Shown here in pieces: positions 17,040 through 25,058 of a DNA stretch of 64,000 nucleotides (its first letter is position 1; the number at the start of each line of letters is the position of its first letter). A model generated the notes under the pieces. That model did not search any database. It saw nothing but the letters and a program-made list of their open reading frames with translations, and was not told the DNA's origin. Position numbers and translations under genes: made by a program. This stretch comes from Streptomyces sp. KL109B (GTDB lineage Bacteria; Actinomycetota; Actinomycetes; Streptomycetales; Streptomycetaceae): assembly GCF_030766935.1 (NCBI RefSeq), contig NZ_JASERL010000007.1, forward strand, positions 372,001 to 436,000, read 5' to 3'.

Positions 17040-17797
17040 CGGGCCGTGCCTCCGATGCAGTCGAGGGCGGTGAGTTCGGTGGCGGATTCGACGAGGAGCT
17101 TGCCGAAGTCGGCCACGGCCTCGTCCGTGAAGCGGACGGTGGGCCCGCCGAGCGCGAGCGCGGCGACGACGCGGCCGCCCTTGTCGAAGACGGGCGCGGC
17201 GACGCCGGACACGCCCGCCTCGCGCTCTCCGTGGCTGGCCGACCAGCCCGTCACCGCGGCCCGCTCGGCCCGCTCCCCCAGCAGCTCCGGCCAGTTCTCG
17301 TGCGGCGCCCCGGCCGCGACCGCCTCGATGTCCGCCCGCTCGGCGCGCGAGAGCAGCACATGGCTCGCGGCGCCGGACCACAGCGGCATCTCCTCGCCGA
17401 CGCGGACCACGTGCCGCAGCGTGCGGGTGCCCTCGTGCCGGGCGATGCAGACGCGGGCGCCCTGCTGACGTACGTACAGGTGCACGGCCTCGCCGCCGCT
17501 GGCCTCGCTCAGCCGCTTCATCAGGGCGAGCGCGGACTCGGGCAACTGCCAGGTGGAGGCGGCCAGTTCGGCCCAGCGCAGCAGGCCGGGTCCTGGGACG
17601 GTGCGGCCGTCGCCGCGGCTCCACAGCAGGCCGCACTGCTCAAGGGTGTGCACGAGGCGGACGACGGTGGACTTGGCGAGGCCCGTCGCGTCGACCAGCT
17701 CGCGGACGGTGCGGGCCGGGTGCTCGGCGTCGTACAGGGCGAGCAGGTCGACCGCGCGCTGGACGCTGCGCACGCCTCCCGCTTCGGACTCGGACAT
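17036..17797 (-). CDS. IclR-family transcriptional regulator
   Basis: 253 residues from the ATG at 17797, chosen because GGGAGGAG sits 5 bp upstream. A winged helix-turn-helix lies at about 10-70 (VRSVQRAVDLLALYDAE ... GLAKSTVVRLVHTLEQCGLL). The effector-binding domain follows to the end. IclR proteins usually bind small organic acids and control adjacent catabolic genes. This one heads the operon with the CoA-transferase and lyase and diverges from the symporter gene, so it is the probable local switch for both directions. Confidence 0.93.
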   Translation of the reverse strand: MSESEAGGVRSVQRAVDLLALYDAEHPARTVRELVDATGLAKSTVVRLVHTLEQCGLLWSRGDGRTVPGPGLLRWAELAASTWQLPESALALMKRLSEASGGEAVHLYVRQQGARVCIARHEGTRTLRHVVRVGEEMPLWSGAASHVLLSRAERADIEAVAAGAPHENWPELLGERAERAAVTGWSASHGEREAGVSGVAAPVFDKGGRVVAALALGGPTVRFTDEAVADFGKLLVESATELTALDCIGGTAR

Positions 17798-17894
17798 GGT
17801 TCTCCTCCCGGCGGCAAACACATGGGCGCCGACCTCTTGCCACGAGGTGGGCCCCTCCATAACATCACCGAACCATTCAGCGGCACAAGAGAAC

Positions 17895-17914
17895 CACCAG
17901 GCGGTACGCCGGTG
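17895..17914. promoter_or_regulatory. Candidate IclR operator upstream of the symporter gene
   Basis: CACCAGGCGGTACGCCGGTG is an imperfect palindrome (CACC-A-GGCG ... CGCC-GGTG) lying 42 bp before the symporter start. GAGAACCA at 17889-17896 also mirrors TGGTTCTC at the iclR start. Position and symmetry fit an operator in this divergent region. The evidence is weak. Confidence 0.3.
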
Positions 17915-17955
17915 CTTCTGGTCCGCTTCCGGAGTCCGGCGACGAGGGAGTCCCC

Positions 17956-19404
17956 ATGAGCGAAGTGGCAAGCAGGCGACGGCTGTTCCAACCGAGGGTG
18001 GCGGTCGCGGCCGTCTTCGGGACGACCGTCGAGTGGTACGACTTCGCGCTCTACGGCACGGCCGCGTCCCTGGTCTTCAACAAGCTGTACTTCCCCGACA
18101 GCGACCCGCTCGTCGGCACGATCCTCGCGTACGGCACCTTCGCCGTCGGCTTCCTCGCCCGGCCGCTCGGCGGCGCCTACTTCGGCGAGAAGGGCGACAC
18201 CCGGGGCCGCAAGCAGGTCCTCGTGGCGACGCTGCTCCTGATGGGCCTCGCCACCACCGGGATCGGGCTGCTGCCGACGTACGGGCAGATTGGCGTGGCC
18301 GCGCCGCTGCTCCTGACGCTGCTGCGGTTCGTGCAGGGCTTCGCGGCGGGCGGCGAGAAGACCGGGGCGCTGATCATCCTGTTCGAGAACGCGCCGCCGA
18401 AGTGGCGCGGCCTGCTCACCTCGCTGCCCGCGATCGGCACGGGCACCGGCACCCTCCTGTCGACGGGCGTCTTCGCCCTGTGCACCGGGCTGCTGAGCGA
18501 CGAGGCGTTCCTCGCGTGGGGGTGGCGGGTGCCGTTCCTGCTGAGCGCGGCGCTCACGCTGTTCGGCCTGTGGGTGCGCAAGTCGCTCGACGAGACCGCC
18601 GAGTTCAAGGCGGCCCAGGAGAGCGGCGCCCTGGACGCCGCCCGAGACCGCTCCGGCACCTGGCGCGAGCGGCTCGCCCGCACCCGGTTCATGGAGGCGT
18701 GGCGGCGCTACCCGAAGGCGATGCTGATCGTGATCGGGGCGGGCGCCGCGGAGAACGCCGGCTACTACGTCTTCGGCACCTTCTCCGTCGCGTACGCCGA
18801 GGACCGCGGCCTGTCGACCGCCGCGCTGCTCAGCGGGATCTCGATCGCCGCGGCCGTGAAGCTGGTGACGGTGCCCGTGTTCGGGGCGCTGTCGGACCGG
18901 GTCGGGCGGCGGCCCGTGTCGATCGGCGGGGCGCTGGTGCTGCTGCTCGCGGCCTGGCCGTTCTTCGTGATCGTCGACGGCGGCAACACCGCCCTGATCT
19001 GGCTGGCCCTGCTCGTCACGCTCGGGATCGGGCAGTCGGCGATCCTCGGCTCGCAGCCCGCGTTCTTCGCGGAGCTCTTCGACACGAAGGTGCGGTTCAG
19101 CGCGGTCGGTGTCGCCAACAACATCGGCACGGTGCTCACCGGCGGGCTCGCCCCGATGCTCGCGACGTCGCTGCTGCTCTGGTTCGACCACAACGTGGCG
19201 GGCGTCGTCGTCTTCATCGCGCTGATGAGCGGGCTCACGGCGGTGACGGTGGCGATGGCGCGCGAGACGCGGCACACGGGTCACGCCGACTCCGCCGCTA
19301 CGGCGTCTCCTCCGTCACTTCCACCCCGGCCGACCTCCGGTTCCACGCCCGAGGCGCCCGCCAGTGGTAGCGCATCGCGAGGAGGCGCAGGACGAAGGCG
19401 GTGA
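17956..19404 (+). CDS. MFS transporter, metabolite:H+ symporter (MHS) type
   Basis: 482 residues with twelve predicted membrane helices. MHS hallmarks are FGTTVEWYDFALYGTAA in helix 1, the loop GEKGDTRGRKQVL, GGEKTGALIILFENAP and the second-half loop ALSDRVGRRP. Known relatives take up citrate, shikimate, alpha-ketoglutarate, proline or tricarballylate with protons. The divergent IclR/CoA-transferase/lyase operon suggests it brings in that pathway's acid. The last 35 codons, rich in Ser/Pro/Gly/Arg, run over the 3' end of the convergent TRIC gene (107-bp overlap). Confidence 0.92.
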   Translation: MSEVASRRRLFQPRVAVAAVFGTTVEWYDFALYGTAASLVFNKLYFPDSDPLVGTILAYGTFAVGFLARPLGGAYFGEKGDTRGRKQVLVATLLLMGLATTGIGLLPTYGQIGVAAPLLLTLLRFVQGFAAGGEKTGALIILFENAPPKWRGLLTSLPAIGTGTGTLLSTGVFALCTGLLSDEAFLAWGWRVPFLLSAALTLFGLWVRKSLDETAEFKAAQESGALDAARDRSGTWRERLARTRFMEAWRRYPKAMLIVIGAGAAENAGYYVFGTFSVAYAEDRGLSTAALLSGISIAAAVKLVTVPVFGALSDRVGRRPVSIGGALVLLLAAWPFFVIVDGGNTALIWLALLVTLGIGQSAILGSQPAFFAELFDTKVRFSAVGVANNIGTVLTGGLAPMLATSLLLWFDHNVAGVVVFIALMSGLTAVTVAMARETRHTGHADSAATASPPSLPPRPTSGSTPEAPASGSASRGGAGRRR

Positions 19405-19969
19405 GGACGGCGAGGGCGCTGGTGACGGCGTCCAGGGCGTCGAGGCGGATGCACAGGACGACGATCCCGGCGCCGACCATGGCGGGCACCGCGTACAGAT
19501 CGCGGTCCCAGCGCACCAGCGAGGGCACCTCGTTGGCGATGATGTCGCGCAGCACACCGCCGCCGACCGCCGTGGCGAGGCCGAGCGCGGCGGAGGCGGT
19601 GAGCCCGAGCCCGTAGTCGTACGCCTTCGTCGTGCCCGTGACGCAGAACAGGCCGAGGCCCGCCGCGTCGAAGACGTTCACCGCCGTCTGGGTGCGCTCG
19701 ACCTCCGGGTGCAGGAAGAAGACGAGCGCGGCGGCGACCAGCGGCGTCACGAAATAGCCGAGGTCGGTGAAGGCGGACGGGGGCACGGCGCCGATGACCA
19801 GGTCGCGGAACAGCCCTCCGCCCAGCGCGGTGACCTCGGCGAGCGCGGCGATCCCGAAGACGTCCCAGTTCTTGCGGACGGCCATCAGGGCGCCGGAGAT
19901 CGCGAAGACGAAGATCCCGGTGAGGTCGAGCCAATGCTGGACGGAGGGCGTGAACAGTTCCTGGAGCAC
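19298..19969 (-). CDS. TRIC cation channel family protein (UPF0126)
   Basis: 223 residues, seven predicted helices in two repeats of three plus one. Each repeat carries the family's glycine-rich motif: ALGGGLFRDLVIG and AVGGGVLRDIIAN. The helix start DLTGIFVFAISGALMAVRK is also typical. Prokaryotic TRIC proteins are trimeric potassium/sodium-permeable channels. Start ATG at 19969. Its 3' end overlaps the convergent MFS gene by 107 bp, and the overlap encodes only the hydrophilic tails of both products. Confidence 0.92.
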   Translation of the reverse strand: MLQELFTPSVQHWLDLTGIFVFAISGALMAVRKNWDVFGIAALAEVTALGGGLFRDLVIGAVPPSAFTDLGYFVTPLVAAALVFFLHPEVERTQTAVNVFDAAGLGLFCVTGTTKAYDYGLGLTASAALGLATAVGGGVLRDIIANEVPSLVRWDRDLYAVPAMVGAGIVVLCIRLDALDAVTSALAVLTAFVLRLLAMRYHWRAPRAWNRRSAGVEVTEETP

Positions 19970-20012
19970 GGCGACATTGTTACCCGCCGCGTGCGCCCGC
20001 GGCCGTACTGGC

Positions 20013-21410
20013 CTACAGGCTGGGCTTGCCCGTCGTGAACAGCCAGGTGTCGAAGAGGTCGTCGAGCTGCTGCCCGGAGACCCGTTCGGCGAGGGCGATG
20101 AAGTCGGCCGTGTCGGCGTTGCCGTAGCGGTTCGCCTGCGCCCACTGCGGGAGCAGCTTGAAGAACGCCTTGTCGCCGATGCGCTCGCGCAGCATCTGGA
20201 GCGTCATCGCGCCGCGCTGGTAGACGGCGGAGGCGAACATCGTGTCGCGCTGCGGGTCACCGACCTTGACCTGCCAGAAGGTGGAGGTGGAGGGGCGGGA
20301 GTTGTAGGCGTTCAGGAAGGTGTCGTGGGCGGTGGCGGTGCCCTTGTGCTCGGCCCACAGCCACTGGGCGTACGTGGCGAAGCCCTCGTTGAGCCAGATG
20401 TCGTCCCACTGCGCGACCGAGACGGAGTCGCCGAACCACTGGTGGGCCAGCTCGTGCACGATCGTCGACTCGGAGCGGACGGCCGAGTAGATCGGCTTGG
20501 ACTGGGTCTCCAGGGAGAAGCCGGCCTGCGGCATGTCGTCGACGATCGCGCCCGTCTCCTCGAAGGGGTACGGGCCGAAGACCTGCGACCAGTAGTCGGT
20601 GGCCTCGGCGGTCACCGCGTACACGTCGACGTTGTTGCTGCCCGCGAGGACCGGGTCGATGGCTACGTAGATGGGGGTGCCGCCCGGTGTGGTGCCGGTC
20701 TTCACGTCGAACTTGCCGATCGTGGCGGTCGCCAGATACGTCGCCATGGGCTTCGACTCGCGCCAGTGGTGGACGGTCTGCCGGCCCTTGTCGGTGTCGT
20801 ACGTGTCGACTAGACGGCCGTTCGATACGCCGGTCAGGCCCTTCGGCGCCTTGATCCTGATGTCGTACGTGGCCTTGTCCGAGGGGTGGTCGCTGGACGG
20901 GAACCAGGTGGAGGCGGCGTTCGGCTCGCACGCCACGAAGACGCCGTCCGTGGTCTTCATCCAGCCGTAGTCGGAGCCGAAGACGATGGGCCCGCTGAGG
21001 GGTTCGGGGACACCGCCGTACGTGACCGTGGTGGTGAAGGTGTTGCCCTTGCGGATGGAGGCCTTCGGCGTGACGCGCAGCTCGTCGCCGCTGCGGGTGA
21101 AGTCGGCGGGTCTGCCGTCCACTTCGACCTTGGTGACGGTCAGCTTCTGCAGGTCGAGGTCGAAGGCGGAGAGGTTCTGGGTGGCGCGCGCGGTGAGGGT
21201 CGTGCGGCCGTCGAGGCGGTCGGTGTCCGGGTTGTACGCGACGTCGAGCGCGTAGTGCCGGGCGTCGTAGCCGCCGTTGCCGAGCTGCGGGAAGTACGGG
21301 TCGCCGATGCCGTCGGAGCCGGGGGTGGGGGCGGGGGCGGCGGCTATCAGGCAGAAGGAGGCGGCGGCTACGGTGAGCGCGGCCAGGCGTGCCGAACGGG
21401 AGAGTGCCAT
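20013..21410 (-). CDS. Secreted M1-family metallopeptidase
   Basis: 465 residues, with a Sec-type signal peptide (MALSRSARLAALTVAAASFCLIAAA) and an ATG at 21410 after GAAGGGACG. The N-terminal beta domain is followed by the thermolysin-like domain. The zinc site is HELAHQWFG (His319, His323) with the third ligand Glu342 in WLNEGFATYAQW. The usual GAMEN exopeptidase loop is represented by PQAGFSLETQ. The protein ends soon after the catalytic domain and lacks the large ERAP1-like C-terminal domain, as in other short secreted M1 enzymes. It probably trims peptides outside the cell, next to an oligopeptide uptake operon. A stretch with hairpin-forming repeats lies upstream. Confidence 0.92.
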   Translation of the reverse strand: MALSRSARLAALTVAAASFCLIAAAPAPTPGSDGIGDPYFPQLGNGGYDARHYALDVAYNPDTDRLDGRTTLTARATQNLSAFDLDLQKLTVTKVEVDGRPADFTRSGDELRVTPKASIRKGNTFTTTVTYGGVPEPLSGPIVFGSDYGWMKTTDGVFVACEPNAASTWFPSSDHPSDKATYDIRIKAPKGLTGVSNGRLVDTYDTDKGRQTVHHWRESKPMATYLATATIGKFDVKTGTTPGGTPIYVAIDPVLAGSNNVDVYAVTAEATDYWSQVFGPYPFEETGAIVDDMPQAGFSLETQSKPIYSAVRSESTIVHELAHQWFGDSVSVAQWDDIWLNEGFATYAQWLWAEHKGTATAHDTFLNAYNSRPSTSTFWQVKVGDPQRDTMFASAVYQRGAMTLQMLRERIGDKAFFKLLPQWAQANRYGNADTADFIALAERVSGQQLDDLFDTWLFTTGKPSL

Positions 21411-21508
21411 GGGGCGTCCCTTCGAACGGGTTCCGGTGTGACGGACAGCGGAACTCTGCCGCGACGAAGTGTGCGTGTACATGACCCTTTCGGGCCATGT
21501 ACCCCCAC

Positions 21509-21660
21509 CAAGCCCCTGCGGCGATTGAGCAGGCGGCTCCGCGGCCGACGCCACGGGGCTCTGCCCCGGACCCCGCTGCTCAATCGCCGCAGGGGCTTGA
21601 TCACTCAAGCCCCGCCGGCGATTGAGGCGCGGGGTCCGGGGCAGAGCCCCGAGAGCGCAA
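21509..21660. repeat. Dispersed intergenic repeat, copy A: perfect 23-bp inverted repeat plus a second partial copy
   Basis: The arms 21509-21531 and 21577-21599 are exact reverse complements (CAAGCCCCTGCGGCGATTGA... and its mirror), with a 45-bp GC-rich middle containing GGGGCTCTGCCCC. At 21604-21660 a partial second copy follows, containing GGGGTCCGGGGCAGAGCCCC, which folds on itself. It lies downstream of the oligopeptide operon and probably ends its transcription. Further copies are at 28213-28235, 46192-46280, 57812-57899 and 60550-60690. Confidence 0.85.
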
Positions 21661-21675
21661 CCTTGGAGGGGCTGG

Positions 21676-22818
21676 TCAGTCCGTGATCAGGTCGATCGCG
21701 TCCTTGGCCTCGGCCAGAGGCTTCGTGTCGTCCGGGGCCTGGTCCGGCGCGTTCTCCGGGTGGTGGCAGGCCACTTGGTGGGCCGTGGCGAGCGGGACCA
21801 GCGGGGGCTCCTTCGTCTTGCAGATCTCCGTCGCCTTCCAGCACCGCGTGTGGAACCGGCACCCCGTGGGCGGGTCGATCGGCGACGGGACGTCACCGCG
21901 GAGCAGGATGCGCTCGCTCTTCGTGCCGCGCCGCTTCGGATCCGGCACCGGTACCGCCGACAGCAGCGCCTTCGTGTACGGGTGCATGGGCGTCGCGTAC
22001 AGGTCGTCGCGGTCCGCCAACTCGACGATCTTGCCGAGGTACATGACCGCGATCCGGTCGGAGACGTGCCGGATGACCGACAGGTCGTGCGCGATGATCA
22101 CGTACGTGAGGCCGAGCTCGTCCTGGAGGTCGTCGAGGAGGTTGACCACCTGGGCCTGGATGGAGACGTCGAGCGCCGACACCGGCTCGTCCGCGACCAC
22201 GAGCTTCGGGCGGAGCGCCAACGCCCGCGCGATACCGATGCGTTGGCGCTGGCCGCCGGAGAACTCGTGCGGGTAGCGGTTGTAGTGCTCGGGGTTGAGG
22301 CCGACCTTCTCCAGGAGTTCCTGGACCGTCTTGCGCACGCCGCCCTCGGGCTTGACGCCCTGGAGCTGGAACGGCGCGCCGACGATGGTGCCGATGTTGT
22401 GGCGCGGGTTCAGGGACGAGTACGGGTCCTGGAAGATCATCTGGACGTCGCGGCGCAGCGGCCGCATACCGCCGGTGCCGAGGTGCGTGATGTCCTGGCC
22501 CTCGAACTCGACGCGCCCGTCCGTGGGTTCAAGGAGCCGCGTGATCAGGCGGCCCATCGTCGACTTTCCGCAGCCGGACTCGCCGACGACGCCGAGGGTC
22601 TCCCCCGCTCGCACGTCGAAGGAGATCCCGTCGACCGCCTGCACCGCGGCGACCTGCCGCTTGAGCAGCCCCTTGCGGATGGGGAAGTGCTTGACCAGGC
22701 CGTCGACCTTGAGCAGCGGCTCACCGGCCGCGGGGTCCGGGGAGGTCGTCGACTGCTGCGGGATCGTGGGAGGCGAGGAGGGCGTCATGTCGGTCTCAGG
22801 TCCTTTGGCGTCCGTCAC
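21676..22818 (-). CDS. Oligopeptide ABC transporter ATP-binding protein (OppF/DppF type)
   Basis: 380 residues. ABC ATPase with Walker A GESGCGKST, Q-loop FQDPYSSLNP, signature FSGGQRQRIGIARAL, Walker B LVVADEPVSALD and the H-loop in YVIIAHDLSV. The C-terminal oligopeptide/dipeptide helical extension includes a cysteine-bearing GCRFHTRCW motif that may bind an iron-sulfur cluster, as reported for relatives. The GTG start at 22818 overlaps the upstream ATPase stop (GTGA). Last gene of the five-gene peptide uptake operon. Confidence 0.93.
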   Translation of the reverse strand: MTDAKGPETDMTPSSPPTIPQQSTTSPDPAAGEPLLKVDGLVKHFPIRKGLLKRQVAAVQAVDGISFDVRAGETLGVVGESGCGKSTMGRLITRLLEPTDGRVEFEGQDITHLGTGGMRPLRRDVQMIFQDPYSSLNPRHNIGTIVGAPFQLQGVKPEGGVRKTVQELLEKVGLNPEHYNRYPHEFSGGQRQRIGIARALALRPKLVVADEPVSALDVSIQAQVVNLLDDLQDELGLTYVIIAHDLSVIRHVSDRIAVMYLGKIVELADRDDLYATPMHPYTKALLSAVPVPDPKRRGTKSERILLRGDVPSPIDPPTGCRFHTRCWKATEICKTKEPPLVPLATAHQVACHHPENAPDQAPDDTKPLAEAKDAIDLITD

Positions 22819-23912
22819 AGCTTCGGCGCAATCTCTTCGTTCCAGATCCGCTCGCGCTCCTCGGCCGACATGTGGCAGGCCGAGAAGTGACCGGAGCCGA
22901 CCTCGCGCAGTTCGGGGCGCTCGGTGCGGGTGATGTTGTCCTTGGGCACGTCCGCGTAGGGGCAGCGCGGGTTGAAGGCGCAGCCCTGCGGCAGATTGAT
23001 GAGGCTGGGCGGGGAGCCCTTGACCGGGGTGAGCCGCTCGGACTGCTCCCGGTCGATGCGCGGCATAGAACCCAACAGGCCCCAGGTGTACGGGTGTTGG
23101 GGCGTGGTGAAGACCTGCTCCGCGGTGCCGCGCTCGACGCAGCGGCCGCCGTACATGACCAGCAGCTCGTCGGCCATCTCCGCGACGACACCCAGATCGT
23201 GCGTGATCATGATGACGGCGGAGCCGAACTCCTTCTGGAGATCGCGGATCAGGTCGAGGATCTGCGCCTGCACCGTCACGTCGAGCGCGGTCGTCGGCTC
23301 GTCCGCGATCAGCAGCTCCGGGTTGTTCACCAGCGCCATCGCGATCATCGCGCGCTGGCGCATGCCGCCGGAGAACTCGTGCGGGTAGGCGTCGACCCGC
23401 TTGTCCGGCTGCGGGATGCCGACCCGGTCGAGCATCTCGATGGCCCGCTTGCGCGCGACCTTCTTGTCGACGTCGTGGTGGACCCGGTACGCCTCCACGA
23501 TCTGCCGGCCGATCGTGTAGTACGGGTGCAGGGCCGACAGCGGATCCTGGAAGATCATCGCCATGTCGCGGCCGCGCAGCTTGCGCACGGTGTCCTGGTC
23601 GGCGGTGAGCAACTCGGTGCCGTCCAGCCAGATCTCGCCGCTGATCTGCGCCTTGCGCCGGCCGTACTGCCCGGTGGTGTGCAGGCCGAGGATGCCGAGC
23701 GAGGTGACGGACTTGCCGGATCCGGACTCCCCGACGATGCCGAGGGTGCGGCCCTTCTCCAGCGTGAAGGAGAGCCCGTCGACGGACTTGACCAGGCCGT
23801 CGTCGGTCGGGAAGTGCACCTTGAGGTCGCGGACCTCGAGGAAGGAGGTAGGGGCGCCGGAAGCGGAGACGGGTTCCCCGACCGCAGCTCCGGACTTGTG
23901 CATCTCGGTCAT
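22815..23912 (-). CDS. Oligopeptide ABC transporter ATP-binding protein (OppD/DppD type)
   Basis: 365 residues from the ATG at 23912. Walker A GESGSGKSV, Q-loop FQDPLSALHP, signature FSGGMRQRAMIAMAL, Walker B LLIADEPTTALD and H-loop VIMITHDLGV. The C-terminal extension has a CAFNPRCPYAD motif with a pair of cysteines, typical of OppD/DppD proteins. It forms a heterodimeric motor with the OppF-type subunit encoded next. Start overlaps the permease stop by the ATGA arrangement and its end overlaps the next start, so stoichiometric production is likely. Confidence 0.93.
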   Translation of the reverse strand: MTEMHKSGAAVGEPVSASGAPTSFLEVRDLKVHFPTDDGLVKSVDGLSFTLEKGRTLGIVGESGSGKSVTSLGILGLHTTGQYGRRKAQISGEIWLDGTELLTADQDTVRKLRGRDMAMIFQDPLSALHPYYTIGRQIVEAYRVHHDVDKKVARKRAIEMLDRVGIPQPDKRVDAYPHEFSGGMRQRAMIAMALVNNPELLIADEPTTALDVTVQAQILDLIRDLQKEFGSAVIMITHDLGVVAEMADELLVMYGGRCVERGTAEQVFTTPQHPYTWGLLGSMPRIDREQSERLTPVKGSPPSLINLPQGCAFNPRCPYADVPKDNITRTERPELREVGSGHFSACHMSAEERERIWNEEIAPKL

Positions 23913-24910
23913 CCCAGCCTCACTCGCGGGTCGATGACGGCGTACAGAAGGTCCACGACGAGGTTGGCGACGGCGATCGCGAGGGCCGCGACGAGCGTCA
24001 CGCCGAGGATCACGGGCAGGTCCTTGTTGCTGATGGCCTGGACCGCCGCGAGGCCGAGGCCCGGCAGGTTGAACGTGGACTCGGTCAGCACGGCGCCGCC
24101 GAGCAGCACGCCGAGGTCGAGCCCGAAGACGGTGAGGATCGGCGTCATCGCGGAGCGCAGCGCGTGCCGGGTGATGACGGCCTGTTCGCCGAGGCCCTTG
24201 GAGCGCGCGGTGCGGATGTAGTCCTCGCCGAGGATCTCCAGCATCGTGGCGCGGGTGAGCCGGGCGTACATGGCGGCGTTGAGGAAGGCGAGCACGATCC
24301 ACGGCAGGATCAGCGTCTCGAACCAGGTGCCGATCGAGTCCTCGGTGGAGAGCGAGTCCGCGATGTGCACCCAGCCCAGGGTGTGCACGAAGATCCCCAT
24401 GGCGACCATGCCGGTGAAGAAGACCGGCAGGGAGACGCCGGCGAGGGCGGTGGTCATGGCGGCGCGGTCCCAGATCGTGCCGCGCTTGAGGGCGGAGACG
24501 ACGCCGGTGGCGACGCCGCCGATCAGCCACAGCACGCAGGCGCCGAGGGCGAGCGCGCCGGTGACCGGGAGCGCGTCCTTGAGGGTGTTCCAGACGGGTT
24601 CCTCGGTACGGAAGGAGTACCCGAAGCAGGGCGCCGCGCAGTGGGTCACGTCACTGCCGTTGGCGTAGTCGCGCCCCATCGGGATGCCCTTGACGAAGTC
24701 CCAGAACTGGACGAGCAGTGGGTCGTTGAGCCCCAGCTTGATCCGGATCCCCGCGAGCTGCTCGGCGCCGGACGACTTGCCGGCGAAGAGCACGGCGATG
24801 TCCTGGCCCGCCCATTTGGGCAGCATGAAGAAGATGGTGAAGGTCGCGAGCAGCACGACGAGCACCATGATGACTACGGCGAACAGGCGCCGGATGAGAT
24901 AAGCAAGCAC
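23909..24910 (-). CDS. Oligopeptide ABC transporter permease (OppB/DppB type)
   Basis: Integral membrane permease of about 333 residues with six helices and the EAA-like loop TRSKGLGEQAVITRHALRSA. I place the start at the GTG at 24910 (then LAYLIRRLFAVVIMV), because OppB proteins begin with this motif. An in-frame GTG at 24955 would add 15 hydrophilic residues, and neither start has a good ribosome site. Between helices 1 and 2 is a long periplasm-facing loop, as usual. It comes after the binding-protein gene and a hairpin at 25021-25051. Confidence 0.9.
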   Translation of the reverse strand: MLAYLIRRLFAVVIMVLVVLLATFTIFFMLPKWAGQDIAVLFAGKSSGAEQLAGIRIKLGLNDPLLVQFWDFVKGIPMGRDYANGSDVTHCAAPCFGYSFRTEEPVWNTLKDALPVTGALALGACVLWLIGGVATGVVSALKRGTIWDRAAMTTALAGVSLPVFFTGMVAMGIFVHTLGWVHIADSLSTEDSIGTWFETLILPWIVLAFLNAAMYARLTRATMLEILGEDYIRTARSKGLGEQAVITRHALRSAMTPILTVFGLDLGVLLGGAVLTESTFNLPGLGLAAVQAISNKDLPVILGVTLVAALAIAVANLVVDLLYAVIDPRVRLG

Positions 24911-25020
24911 TGTGCGCGGCCCGGCGGCGGCCGTCGGCTCCTTGTGGGGGCCCACGGCCGCCGCCCGGGGCCATCACCTGCCCTTCGGACTGGCGGGTTT
25001 CGGCGGCTGGGCGGGAAGGG

Positions 25021-25051
25021 GCCGGAAGACGGATCAACTCCGCCTTCCGGC
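25021..25051 (-). terminator. Stem-loop after the binding-protein gene, inside the peptide transporter operon
   Basis: GCCGGAAGACGGA and TCCGCCTTCCGGC pair in 12 of 13 positions around a 5-base loop, starting 7 bp after the stop codon of the binding-protein gene. There is no T-tract. Hairpins at this position commonly act as partial terminators or protect the mRNA 3' end, so that the binding protein is made in excess over the membrane parts. That role is inference. Confidence 0.6.
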
Positions 25052-25058
25052 ACGGGTG

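Noticed and set aside
17521..19370. Long open frames on both strands overlapping the MFS gene
   Set aside because: They encode Arg/Ala-rich low-complexity sequence. The MFS frame has twelve helices and the family motifs, so it is the real gene.
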